A stretch of DNA of 43,917 bases from Arthrobacter celericrescens (GTDB lineage Bacteria > Actinomycetota > Actinomycetes > Actinomycetales > Micrococcaceae): contig NZ_QYLP01000084.1 in NCBI RefSeq assembly GCF_003614925.1, positions 1-43,917 of the forward strand, given 5' to 3'. Both the position numbers and the translations under genes were made by a program. Numbering within the stretch: the first letter of the stretch is position 1; the number at the start of each line of letters is the position of its first letter. Below, piece after piece: positions 17,098 through 24,770 of the stretch. The notes under the pieces were generated by a model. That model had not been told where the DNA came from. It was given only the letters and a program-made list of their open reading frames with translations, and searched no databases.

Positions 17098-18540
17098 ATG
17101 TCTCTCCTGAATGACCTGCGCAGCACCCCGCGGTTCGGCCTCCTGATCGGCGCGACGGCGGCCGCCGTCGGCGTGATCTACGGCTACGACCTGTCCAACA
17201 TCGCCGGAGCCCTGCTGTTCCTGACCAAGGAATTCCACCTCTCCACGAGCGACCAGGAGATGGTGACCACCGCCGTCGTGGTGGGCGAAGTGCTCGGCGC
17301 CCTGGTGGGCGGCTGGCTCTCCAACCGCATCGGCCGCAAGGCGTCCATGGTGGCCGTCGCCGCGTCGTACGCAGCCTTCGCCCTGTTGAGTGCGTTCGCA
17401 CCAGGCATCCCGGTGCTGATGGTCGCCCGTCTGTTCCTGGGCCTGACCATCGGAATCTCCGTGGTGGTCGTGCCGGTCTTCGTCGCGGAGAGCTCGCCGG
17501 CCAAGGTGCGCGGCGCCATGCTCGTGGCCTACCAAGTGGCCACCGTCATCGGCATCATCCTGGGCTACATCGCCTCCTGGGCACTGTCCTCCACCGGTGA
17601 GTGGCGCTGGATGCTGGGCCTGGCCGCCCTGCCCGCGGTGGCCGTGCTCGCGATTCTCCTCCGGCTGCCGGACACCGCGCGCTGGTACGTCATGAAGGGA
17701 CGCCTCGAGGAGGCCCGCCGCACCCTCGCCACCATCGAACCGGAGTCCGACATCGACGCCGAGATCGCCGGCATGCGCGCCGCGCTCGCCGAGGAATCCG
17801 GCGGCCGCAAGTCCGGCGTGGCCAAGGAGATGCTCCGCAGGCCGTTCCTGCGCGCCACCGTGTTCGTGGTGGGCCTGGGCTTCTTCATCCAGATCACGGG
17901 CATCAACGCCGTGGTCTACTACAGCCCGCGCATCTTCGAAGCCATGGGTTTCAGCGGCAACGAGGCCCTGCTGCTCCTGCCCGCCCTGGTCCAGGCCGCC
18001 TCGCTCGTAGCCGTGTTCGTCTCCCTCGCCCTCGTGGACAAGGTGGGCCGGCGGCCGATCCTGCTCGGCGGCATCGGCATGATGGTAGTGGCCAACGCGC
18101 TGCTGATCGGAGTCTTCCTGGCCGGCCAGTCCTTCGGCGGTGCACTCACCGTGCTCGGCTTCCTGGGCGTCCTGCTCTTCACTGTGGGCTTCACCTTCGG
18201 CTTCGGCGCCCTGGTGTGGGTCTACGCCGGCGAAAGCTTCCCGGCCCGCCTGCGCTCCCTCGGCGCGAGCACCATGCTCACCTCGGACCTGATTGCCAAC
18301 GTGGTGGTCTCCGCCTTCTTCCTCACCATGCTCCAGCGCCTGGGCGGAGCCGGCACCTTCGCAGTCTTCGGTGCCCTGGCCGTGGCAGCGTTCTTCTTCG
18401 TGCACCGCCTGGCCCCCGAAACCAAGGGCCGCAACCTCGAGGACATCCGGATCTTCTGGGAGAACGGCGGCCGCTGGGAGCCCCGCGGGGTTCCCGCCGT
18501 TCGCAGCGAGGTCCCCGCAGCCAGCCAGGACATCGCTTAG
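17098..18540 (+). CDS. MFS sugar:H+ symporter (sugar porter family)
   Basis: A 480-residue, 12-TM transporter. Sugar-porter signatures are clear: GYDLSNIAGALLFL in TM1, GGWLSNRIGRK after TM2, PVFVAESSPAKVRG in TM4-5, QITGINAVVYYSPRIFE in TM7, DKVGRRP in the TM8-9 loop, and PETKGRNLEDI after TM12. It would import a hexose or pentose with H+. The open frame runs upstream to 16264 through the divergent regulator, but ATG 17098 has GAGGA at good spacing and starts at the conserved N-terminus. The divergent GntR regulator and two operator sites indicate substrate-induced expression. The identity of the sugar is not visible. Confidence 0.92.
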   Translation: MSLLNDLRSTPRFGLLIGATAAAVGVIYGYDLSNIAGALLFLTKEFHLSTSDQEMVTTAVVVGEVLGALVGGWLSNRIGRKASMVAVAASYAAFALLSAFAPGIPVLMVARLFLGLTIGISVVVVPVFVAESSPAKVRGAMLVAYQVATVIGIILGYIASWALSSTGEWRWMLGLAALPAVAVLAILLRLPDTARWYVMKGRLEEARRTLATIEPESDIDAEIAGMRAALAEESGGRKSGVAKEMLRRPFLRATVFVVGLGFFIQITGINAVVYYSPRIFEAMGFSGNEALLLLPALVQAASLVAVFVSLALVDKVGRRPILLGGIGMMVVANALLIGVFLAGQSFGGALTVLGFLGVLLFTVGFTFGFGALVWVYAGESFPARLRSLGASTMLTSDLIANVVVSAFFLTMLQRLGGAGTFAVFGALAVAAFFFVHRLAPETKGRNLEDIRIFWENGGRWEPRGVPAVRSEVPAASQDIA

Positions 18541-18575
18541 GTCCGGGAAGGCAGCACAAAGTACCCTTGGAGACT

Positions 18576-19883
18576 GTGAAGGTACTCGTCATTGGCCCCG
18601 GCGGCCGCGAACACGCCATTGTCCGCTCCCTGCTCGAAGATCCCAACGTGTCCGAGGTCCACGCGGCTCCGGGCAACGCAGGCATCGCCAAGCTGGTTCC
18701 CACGCACGCCATCAACGGCAACGATCCCGCCGCCGTCGCACAGCTCGCCCTCAAGCTGGCCGTCGACCTGGTGGTCGTCGGCCCCGAGGCCCCGCTCGCC
18801 GCGGGCGTGTCCGACGCCGTGCGCGAAGCCGGCATCCCGGTGTTCGGCCCCAGCAAGGCCGCAGCCCAGCTCGAGGCGTCCAAGGCCTTCGCCAAGGAGG
18901 TCATGGCCGAAGCCGGCGTGCCCACCGCGATGGCCCGCGTCGCCACCAACGCCGAGGAAGCCGCCGACGCGCTGGACACCTTCGGCGCCCCGCACGTGGT
19001 GAAGGACGACGGCCTGGCCGCCGGCAAGGGCGTGGTGGTAACCAACGACCGCGCCGAGGCCCTGGCCCACGCGCAGGCTTGCTTCGACGCCGGCGGAACC
19101 GTGGTCATCGAGGAATTCCTGGACGGCCCCGAAGTCTCCCTCTTCGTGCTCTGCGACGGACGCACCACCGTGCCGCTGTCCCCGGCACAGGACTTCAAGC
19201 GCATCTTCGACAACGACGAGGGCCCCAACACCGGCGGCATGGGTGCCTACACCCCGCTGGACTGGGCTCCCGAAGGCCTAGTCCAGGAGGTCATCGACCG
19301 CGTGGCCCAGCCCACCGTGGACGAGATGGCCCGCCGCGGCACCCCCTTCGTCGGCGTGCTCTACTGCGGACTGGCCTTGACCTCCCGCGGCACCCGCGTC
19401 ATCGAATTCAACGCCCGCTTCGGCGATCCCGAAACCCAAGCAGTCCTCGCCCGGCTCAAGACCCCTCTCGGTGCCCTTATGCTGGCAGCAGCCAAGGGCG
19501 AACTGGACACCGCCGAAGAGCTGCGCTGGTCCAAGGACTCTGCGGTCGCCGTCGTCGTCGCGGCTGAAAACTACCCGGACGCGCCCCGCACCGGGGACCG
19601 CATCACGGGCTTGAAGAAGGCCGAAAGCCTCGAAGGCGTCCACGTCATCCACGCCGGCACGAAGCTGGACGAAGAAGGCAAAGTCGTTTCCGCCGGCGGG
19701 CGCGTGCTCGCCGTGGTGGCGCTCGGCAGCGACCTGGTGGAAGCCCGTGAACGGGCGTACGACGGCGTCGAACTGGTCCAGCTCGAAGGCAGCCAGTTCC
19801 GCACGGACATCGCCGGCAAGGCGGCCCGCGGCGAAATCCGGGTGTCCACCAACACCGGCACCATCCCGGCGGTGAAGCGCTGA
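18576..19883 (+). CDS. purD: Phosphoribosylamine-glycine ligase
   Basis: The 435-residue GAR synthetase joins glycine to phosphoribosylamine using ATP, an early step of purine synthesis. The N-terminus VKVLVIGPGGREHAI, AAPGNAGIA, VVGPEAPLAAGV, the ATP-grasp segment KAFAKEVMAEAGVPTA and KDDGLAAGKGVVV, FLDGPEVSLFVL, and FNARFGDPETQ are all family signatures. The start is GTG 18576, aligned with mycobacterial PurD; GGAG lies only 3 bp upstream, which is tight. It begins 35 bp after the sugar porter and ends 2 bp before purC, so purD and purC form an operon. Confidence 0.96.
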   Translation: MKVLVIGPGGREHAIVRSLLEDPNVSEVHAAPGNAGIAKLVPTHAINGNDPAAVAQLALKLAVDLVVVGPEAPLAAGVSDAVREAGIPVFGPSKAAAQLEASKAFAKEVMAEAGVPTAMARVATNAEEAADALDTFGAPHVVKDDGLAAGKGVVVTNDRAEALAHAQACFDAGGTVVIEEFLDGPEVSLFVLCDGRTTVPLSPAQDFKRIFDNDEGPNTGGMGAYTPLDWAPEGLVQEVIDRVAQPTVDEMARRGTPFVGVLYCGLALTSRGTRVIEFNARFGDPETQAVLARLKTPLGALMLAAAKGELDTAEELRWSKDSAVAVVVAAENYPDAPRTGDRITGLKKAESLEGVHVIHAGTKLDEEGKVVSAGGRVLAVVALGSDLVEARERAYDGVELVQLEGSQFRTDIAGKAARGEIRVSTNTGTIPAVKR

Positions 19884-19885
19884 CC

Positions 19886-20821
19886 ATGACTGAACTCAAC
19901 ACCGGCGGCTTCGCCGCGGACACACTCGACCTCCCGGGCTGGAAGCACGTGTACTCCGGCAAGGTCCGCGACCTCTATGTCCCGGCCGACGAATCCATCA
20001 GGGAACAGGTGGGCCAGGACTGCGTCCTCGTCGTCGCCAGCGACCGCATCAGCGCCTACGACCACGTCCTCTCCAGCGAAATCCCGGACAAGGGCCGCAT
20101 CCTCACCCAGCTGAGCCTGTGGTGGTTCGAACAACTGGGCGTGGAACACCACGTGCTGGCCTCCACGGTGGCCGGAGGCGTTCCGGAAGCCGTCGAGGGC
20201 CGGGCCATGATCTGCAAGAAGCTGGACATGTTCCCGGTCGAGTGCATCGCCCGTGGCTACCTCACGGGCTCCGGCCTGGCCGAATACAAGCAGTCCCGCA
20301 CCGTGTGCAGCATCCCGCTGCCGGAGGGCCTGGTGGACGGGTCGCGCCTCGAGGAAGCCATCTTCACCCCGTCCGCCAAGGCCGAGGTGGGTGAGCACGA
20401 CGAGAACATCACCTTCGAAGCCGTGGTGGACGCCGTCGGTCCGGACGTTGCCGACCGGCTCCGCGAACTCACGCTTGCCATCTACACCAAGGCCGAGGAG
20501 ATCGCCCGCGGCCGCGGGATCATCCTGGCCGACACCAAGGTGGAGTTCGGCGTGGACGCTGCCAGCGGCGTCATCACCCTGGGCGACGAAGTCCTCACCC
20601 CGGACTCCTCCCGATTCTGGGATGCCACAAGCTACGAACCGGGCAAGGCGCAGCCGTCCTTCGACAAGCAGTACGTCCGCGACTGGCTGACCTCCGCCGA
20701 ATCCGGTTGGGACCGGGCCGCCGACACCCCGCCTCCCGCGCTGCCGGCCGACGTCGTCGAACGCACCCGCGCCCGCTACGTCGAAGCCTACGAGAAGCTC
20801 ACCGGACGCACCTTCGCCTGA
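19886..20821 (+). CDS. purC: SAICAR synthase
   Basis: The 311-residue phosphoribosylaminoimidazole-succinocarboxamide synthase condenses CAIR with aspartate using ATP. WKHVYSGKVRDLYV, VASDRISAYDHVLSSEIPDKGRILTQLS, MFPVECIARGYLTGSG and IILADTKVEFG are diagnostic. Length fits the longer actinobacterial form. It starts 2 bp after purD and is followed by a strong hairpin, so it ends the operon. Confidence 0.97.
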   Translation: MTELNTGGFAADTLDLPGWKHVYSGKVRDLYVPADESIREQVGQDCVLVVASDRISAYDHVLSSEIPDKGRILTQLSLWWFEQLGVEHHVLASTVAGGVPEAVEGRAMICKKLDMFPVECIARGYLTGSGLAEYKQSRTVCSIPLPEGLVDGSRLEEAIFTPSAKAEVGEHDENITFEAVVDAVGPDVADRLRELTLAIYTKAEEIARGRGIILADTKVEFGVDAASGVITLGDEVLTPDSSRFWDATSYEPGKAQPSFDKQYVRDWLTSAESGWDRAADTPPPALPADVVERTRARYVEAYEKLTGRTFA

Positions 20822-20838
20822 CGCATCTCACACGCATG

Positions 20839-20878
20839 AAACAGGGTCCCGAAACCGCCAGGTTTCGGGACCCTGTTT
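20839..20878. terminator. Bidirectional terminator between purC and the XRE-TPR gene
   Basis: AAACAGGGTCCCGAAACC pairs perfectly over 18 bp with GGTTTCGGGACCCTGTTT around GCCA. The A and T flanks allow function on both strands for these convergent genes. Confidence 0.93.
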
Positions 20879-20904
20879 GTCCTAGTGGACTACTTCGCGT
20901 TGGA

Positions 20905-22194
20905 CTACTTCGCGCCGTTCGATGCGTGGGTGGCCGCCTGGTTGGCCGCCTGTGCGCGCCGTTCGGCGAGGCGGATCTCCAGCAGCGAATCCATGGCCTG
21001 CTGGACGCGGTCCGCAGCACCCGCGGCCGTGAAGTCCGCCTGTGCTTCTTCCAGGTAGACCAAGGCTTCGGCGTTCTCGCCGGCGGCCTTGAGGGCCTTG
21101 CCAAGGAGGAAGGACACCTCGCCGGCGGTGTGCCGGGCGAGCTCGCTGCGGTCCGCATGGATTTCGCGGAGCTTCGCGACGGCGGCCAGGATGTCGCCCG
21201 TGAGGTACAGCCAGCGCGCCCGGATGAACGCCACTTCGAGCTGGTCGGTCTTGTTGCCGCCCACGATCGACAAGGCAAGTTCGGCGCGCTCGATGGCCGA
21301 GAGCGTCTCGGGTTCCACGATGCCCGACGACAACCTGACGGCCGCGGAGGCTTTGTTGAAGCGGGCCCAGAGTTCGATGTCGTTCGCGGGGGAGAGGAGC
21401 TTCGCGGCGCGCTCGTGGTGCTTGATGCCCTCGGCGTAGTCGTGCCGCATGAAGGCCACGTTGCCCACCACCCAGGCCACCTCGCCGGCGAGCTGGGACA
21501 TGGAGTGCTCGTCCATCTGCGCCATCATGGACTCGCAGTACTTCCAAGCCTCGTCCAGCTTGCCGCTTTCGGCCAGCGCTCCGATGAGCGCGCGGTGCGC
21601 GCCGATGATGAGCGTGGAGCCCTTGGGGAGCTGCAGGCTGAGCTGGACTGCTTCTGTGGCGTGTTCGACGGCGGTGGCCAGCTGCCCTTGGCCGTGGCAG
21701 ACGGCGGCGAGCATCTGCCGGGCGCGGACGCCGAGGCCCGCTGACTCAGTCGCCATGGGGTGCTCCAGGAGGTGCTGGATGATCTTCTGGCACTCCTTGA
21801 GCTGGCCCTGCTTCATGACGCATTCAGCCTGCATGTAGGTCATGTTCCACCAGGCGCTGGTGTTGCGGGCTTCCAGGGCGATCTGCGCCGCGGCCGCCGC
21901 GTGGCTGGCAGCCAGCGGGTAGTCCCGGAGATCCCAGGCCTGCCGCGCGTAGAGGCCGGCGAGCACGTATTCGGCATCGCTGACGGATACAGGCTGGCTC
22001 CAGGCTTCCAAGGCTTTGGGTGCGAGCTCGAGCCGGCGGGCCAGTTCTTCGATGACCTCGGCGGTAGGTTCGCGGCGACCGGTCTCCAGCAGGGAGATGT
22101 AGCTGGGGGAGTAGAGGTCCTTTCCCAATTCGGCCTGGGTCAGTCCCCGTTCGAGCCGCTCGGCACGGAGCTTTTCTCCGAATCCGTTGCCCAC
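20905..22194 (-). CDS. XRE-family regulator with TPR-rich C-terminus, RRNPP-like architecture
   Basis: A 429-residue protein. Residues 8-62 (KLRAERLERGLTQAELGK, SPSYISLLETGRREPT, IEELARRLEL) are a clear XRE helix-turn-helix. Residues from about 75 to 415 form helical tetratricopeptide-like repeats, for example AWWNMTYMQAECVMKQGQL, ARQMLAAVCHGQGQLATAVEHATEAV and SFLLGKALKAAGENAEALVYLEEAQ. No membrane segment or signal peptide is present. HTH plus TPR solenoid at this length is the layout of RRNPP receptors (PlcR, NprR, PrgX), which bind re-imported peptide pheromones. The start is GTG 22194 with AGGAGG upstream. It is divergent from the multi-copy peptide gene, its likely target and ligand source; that pairing is inference. 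Confidence 0.85.
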   Translation of the reverse strand: MGNGFGEKLRAERLERGLTQAELGKDLYSPSYISLLETGRREPTAEVIEELARRLELAPKALEAWSQPVSVSDAEYVLAGLYARQAWDLRDYPLAASHAAAAAQIALEARNTSAWWNMTYMQAECVMKQGQLKECQKIIQHLLEHPMATESAGLGVRARQMLAAVCHGQGQLATAVEHATEAVQLSLQLPKGSTLIIGAHRALIGALAESGKLDEAWKYCESMMAQMDEHSMSQLAGEVAWVVGNVAFMRHDYAEGIKHHERAAKLLSPANDIELWARFNKASAAVRLSSGIVEPETLSAIERAELALSIVGGNKTDQLEVAFIRARWLYLTGDILAAVAKLREIHADRSELARHTAGEVSFLLGKALKAAGENAEALVYLEEAQADFTAAGAADRVQQAMDSLLEIRLAERRAQAANQAATHASNGAK

Positions 22195-22212
22195 CGCGTC
22201 CTCCTAGATATG

Positions 22213-22224
22213 GCGCTATAGCGC
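22213..22224. promoter_or_regulatory. Perfect 12-bp palindrome in the leader of the XRE-TPR gene
   Basis: GCGCTATAGCGC lies about 19 bp upstream of the GTG start, just before its Shine-Dalgarno. It is a candidate autoregulatory operator. Confidence 0.45.
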
Positions 22225-22242
22225 TGTCTTTGCGGGTTGCCC

Positions 22243-22273
22243 TTGACAGCCTCTGTGGAAAACATTTTACAAT
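22243..22273 (+). promoter_or_regulatory. Promoter of the repeat-peptide gene
   Basis: A perfect TTGACA -35 (22243-22248) is followed by TACAAT (22268-22273) after a 19-bp spacer, 2 bp longer than optimum, in a locally AT-rich stretch. The start codon is about 60 bp downstream. Confidence 0.65.
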
Positions 22274-22275
22274 GT
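22262..22275. promoter_or_regulatory. Candidate operator over the -10 of the repeat-peptide promoter
   Basis: ACATT TTAC AATGT is a perfect inverted repeat with a 4-bp centre. It covers the TACAAT element, so a bound XRE dimer would control the peptide promoter directly. Confidence 0.5.
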
Positions 22276-22334
22276 GTGTCAACAGGGACCGCACTAATTT
22301 CCATAACGAATCCGACTCGCATCGAGGGAAAACC

Positions 22335-22586
22335 ATGTTCAAGAAGATCGCTGCATCTGTCGCCTTGGCGGGCGCTCTTGCATTCACGGCAGCGGCTCCG
22401 GCCGTCATCTCTGCAGCCCCTGTAGCAGGCGCCATCCATACGGTGCTCAGCATCGGAAATTGGCCCGATCCCATGCGCTCACAGGCGATCGGAAACTGGC
22501 CTGATCCGATGCGCGCCCAGGCTATCGGCAACTGGCCCGACCCGATGCGCGTGCAGGCCATCGGCAACTGGCCCGACCCCATGTAA
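22335..22586 (+). CDS. Secreted multi-copy pro-peptide with four IGNWPDPM repeats (putative peptide signal precursor)
   Basis: An 83-residue protein with no family I recognise. MFKKIAASVALAGALAF then small residues form a typical Sec signal peptide; cleavage is plausible at about residues 21-32 in the AAPAVISAA region. The rest is almost entirely a 12-residue repeat, IGNWPDPMR[SAV]QA, with full copies from residues 40, 52 and 64 and a last partial copy ending exactly at ...GNWPDPM before TAA. The eight-residue core is identical in all four copies, and there is no Cys. The Arg after each Met offers a protease site that would release short peptides. GAGGGA precedes ATG 22335. It is divergent from the XRE-TPR regulator and followed by its own terminator. 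A signal precursor is the favoured reading; a bacteriocin or structural repeat peptide is possible. Confidence 0.85.
   Translation: MFKKIAASVALAGALAFTAAAPAVISAAPVAGAIHTVLSIGNWPDPMRSQAIGNWPDPMRAQAIGNWPDPMRVQAIGNWPDPM
22452..22583 (+). repeat. 36-bp in-frame tandem repeat, 3.7 copies
   Basis: Copies start at 22452, 22488, 22524 and 22560 (last one 24 bp). Between copies the core codons for Gly, Asn, Pro, Asp and Pro vary at third positions without any amino-acid change. Only the linker residue (Ser, Ala or Val) differs. Confidence 0.95.
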
Positions 22587-22603
22587 TATTCAATTGATTT
22601 GAT

Positions 22604-22643
22604 AAATCACCCCGGCGACTGGGCGCCGGGGTGATTTCTTTTT
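22604..22643 (+). terminator. Terminator of the repeat-peptide gene
   Basis: AAATCACCCCGGCG pairs perfectly over 14 bp with CGCCGGGGTGATTT around ACTGGG, followed by CTTTTT. It begins 17 bp after the stop codon, so the peptide gene is a single-gene transcript. Confidence 0.93.
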
Positions 22644-22738
22644 GCGCGGGTCGCCGCTCGCTAAAATGCGAAACCGGGCATTGGAATGTTTTCGCCGGCT
22701 CCTGGAAAAACCGGTCAGCGAATTGTTTTGCTTAAAGA

Positions 22739-22768
22739 AGAAGGGCCCTCCAAATGGAAGGCCCTTCT
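22739..22768 (-). terminator. Terminator downstream of tRNA-Pro
   Basis: AGAAGGGCC and GGCCCTTCT form a stem extended by CTCC/GGAA with one imperfect pair. Read on the minus strand it is followed by TCTTCTTT, just after the tRNA 3' end. Confidence 0.75.
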
Positions 22769-22773
22769 GAAAA

Positions 22774-22850
<77 letters not shown>

Positions 22851-22943
22851 ATCCGCTGCAAAAGCAACGTGTTCAAGGATAGCGGATCCCTGCCCCGATG
22901 CGAAATCGGCGGGTCGGCGCCTCCCGGGCCTCCCCGCGGACGG

Positions 22944-24770
22944 CTACACGAGGGACTCCCGCCAGGCACCGTGCAGGGCGGCGAAGCGTCCGCCGCCACT
23001 GATCAGTTCGGCGGGCGAGCCGTCTTCCACCACCTCGCCGTCGTGGATGACGAGCACCCGGTCCGCGGATTCAACGGTGGACAGGCGGTGGGCGATGATG
23101 ATCGCCGTCCGGGCGGTTCCGCCCTGCCCGTTTCCGGAAAGCAGCCTGGACAGCCCGGCCTGCACCAGCCGTTCCGAGGGAATGTCCAAGGACGAGGTGG
23201 CCTCGTCCAAGATCAGCACGGCAGGTGCCGCGAGGAACGCCCGCGCGAAGCTGATCAGCTGGCGCTGGCCCGCCGAAACGCGGCCGCCGCGCTTGTTGAC
23301 GTCCGTGTCGTAGCCCTCGGGCAGGGCCGCGATGAAGTCATGGGCGCCGACGGCGCGGGCGGCCGCCTCGATCTCGCTCCGCGAGGCATCCGGGCGCCCC
23401 AGCGCAATGTTGTCGGCCACCGAGCCGCTGAACAGGAACGCCTCCTGGGTGACCATGACGACGGCGCGGCGCAGCTCGCCGCCGTCGAGATCCCGCAGCT
23501 CCACGCCGTCGAGCGTCAGGGAACCGGCGGTCACATCGTAGAAGCGGGCAATCAGCTTCGCGAGGGTGGACTTGCCGGCGCCGGTCTGGCCCACGAGGGC
23601 CACGGTCTGCCCCGCAGGGATGTGCAGGTTCAGCCGCGGCACCACCAGCGTTCCCGCACCATAGCCGAACTCGACGTCGCGGAAGGCGATCTCGCCGCGG
23701 GCCCGGGGGAGCGGAACGGGGTTCTTCGGCGGACGCACCGTGGGGACCTCTTCCAGCAGCCCGGACACCTTCTCCAAGGCGGCCTGGGCGCTTTGGAAGG
23801 AGTTGTAGAACATGGCCATCTGGTCCACCGGCTGGAAGAAGCGCTTCGTGGACAGGATCAGGGCCAGCAGCACGCCCACGGCGAGGTCCCCGCTGAGCAC
23901 GCGGAAGCCGCCGAAAAGCAGCACCACGGCCACGCACACGTTGCCGATCAGCACCAGGCCCGGCTGGAAGATGCCGTTCAGGTTGATCGAGCGCACGGTG
24001 ACCCGGCGGTAGTCCTCGGAGAGTTCGCCGTAGCGTTGCGCGTTCTCCTTCTCCTTGCGGAAAGCCTTGACGGCGCGGATGCCGGTGATGGTCTCGACGA
24101 AGTGCACGATCAGCCGCGCCGATACCACCCGGGACTCCCGGAAGGCGATCTGGGAGTGCTTCTGGTACCAGCGGGCCAGGAAGAACATCGGCACGCCGGC
24201 GGCGAGCATGATGAGGCCGCTGCGCCAGTCGAGGGCGAAGACCGTGATGGCCGTGAAGACCATGAACAGCAGGCCGGAGGCCAGGGAGCTGACACCGGAA
24301 TCCAGCAGTTCGCGCAGTGCCTCTAGGTCCGAGGTCTGACGGGCGATGATGCGGCCCGAGGTGTACTTTTCGTGGAACTCGAGGCTGAGCCGCTGGGTGT
24401 GGCGGAACACCCGCAGGCGCAGGTCCAGGAGCATAGCCTGGCTCAGCCGTGCCGTGGAGGTGACGTAGAGGGCCGTGAGCGCCGCCGTGGCCACCGCCGC
24501 AGCGAGGTAGAGGATGCCTGCGAGGACGAGCGGTCCGCCGCTGCCGGACTGCAGTGCGGGCAGGGCGTGGTCGATGCCGAAAGCGATGATGGCCGGGCCC
24601 GCCACCCTGGTGGCCTGGGACAGGACCACCGTGGCCAGTGTGAGCCAGAAACGTACGCGAACGGGCTTGATCAGGGAACCCAGCAACGCGAGGGAGCGGC
24701 GGCGGACGGCCTGGCTGTCCGTCCGGCTGAGGTGGGCGTTGTCTTCGTTTGAGGTGCCGAAGGTGCTCAA
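22944..24770 (-). CDS. ABC exporter half-transporter (TMD-NBD), subunit 2
   Basis: A 608-residue fusion of an exporter-type transmembrane domain (about residues 30-330, six helices) and an ATPase domain. The NBD has Walker [11 protein letters not shown]-loop [15 protein letters not shown], a signature VSAGQ instead of LSGGQ, Walker [11 protein letters not shown] with the catalytic Glu, and H-loop AHRLS. Its start overlaps the stop of the partner gene by 4 bp (24767-24770), so the two are translated together and surely form a heterodimer. The signature here and the Walker B of the partner are both non-canonical, which gives one degenerate ATP site. The substrate (drug, lipid or peptide) is unknown. 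Confidence 0.92.
   Translation of the reverse strand: MSTFGTSNEDNAHLSRTDSQAVRRRSLALLGSLIKPVRVRFWLTLATVVLSQATRVAGPAIIAFGIDHALPALQSGSGGPLVLAGILYLAAAVATAALTALYVTSTARLSQAMLLDLRLRVFRHTQRLSLEFHEKYTSGRIIARQTSDLEALRELLDSGVSSLASGLLFMVFTAITVFALDWRSGLIMLAAGVPMFFLARWYQKHSQIAFRESRVVSARLIVHFVETITGIRAVKAFRKEKENAQRYGELSEDYRRVTVRSINLNGIFQPGLVLIGNVCVAVVLLFGGFRVLSGDLAVGVLLALILSTKRFFQPVDQMAMFYNSFQSAQAALEKVSGLLEEVPTVRPPKNPVPLPRARGEIAFRDVEFGYGAGTLVVPRLNLHIPAGQTVALVGQTGAGKSTLAKLIARFYDVTAGSLTLDGVELRDLDGGELRRAVVMVTQEAFLFSGSVADNIALGRPDASRSEIEAAARAVGAHDFIAALPEGYDTDVNKRGGRVSAGQRQLISFARAFLAAPAVLILDEATSSLDIPSERLVQAGLSRLLSGNGQGGTARTAIIIAHRLSTVESADRVLVIHDGEVVEDGSPAELISGGGRFAALHGAWRESLV

Noticed and set aside
22452..22583. 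36-bp repeats considered as a CRISPR array
   Set aside because: Copies are contiguous without spacers, lie in one reading frame behind a signal peptide, and vary synonymously. They are coding repeats.
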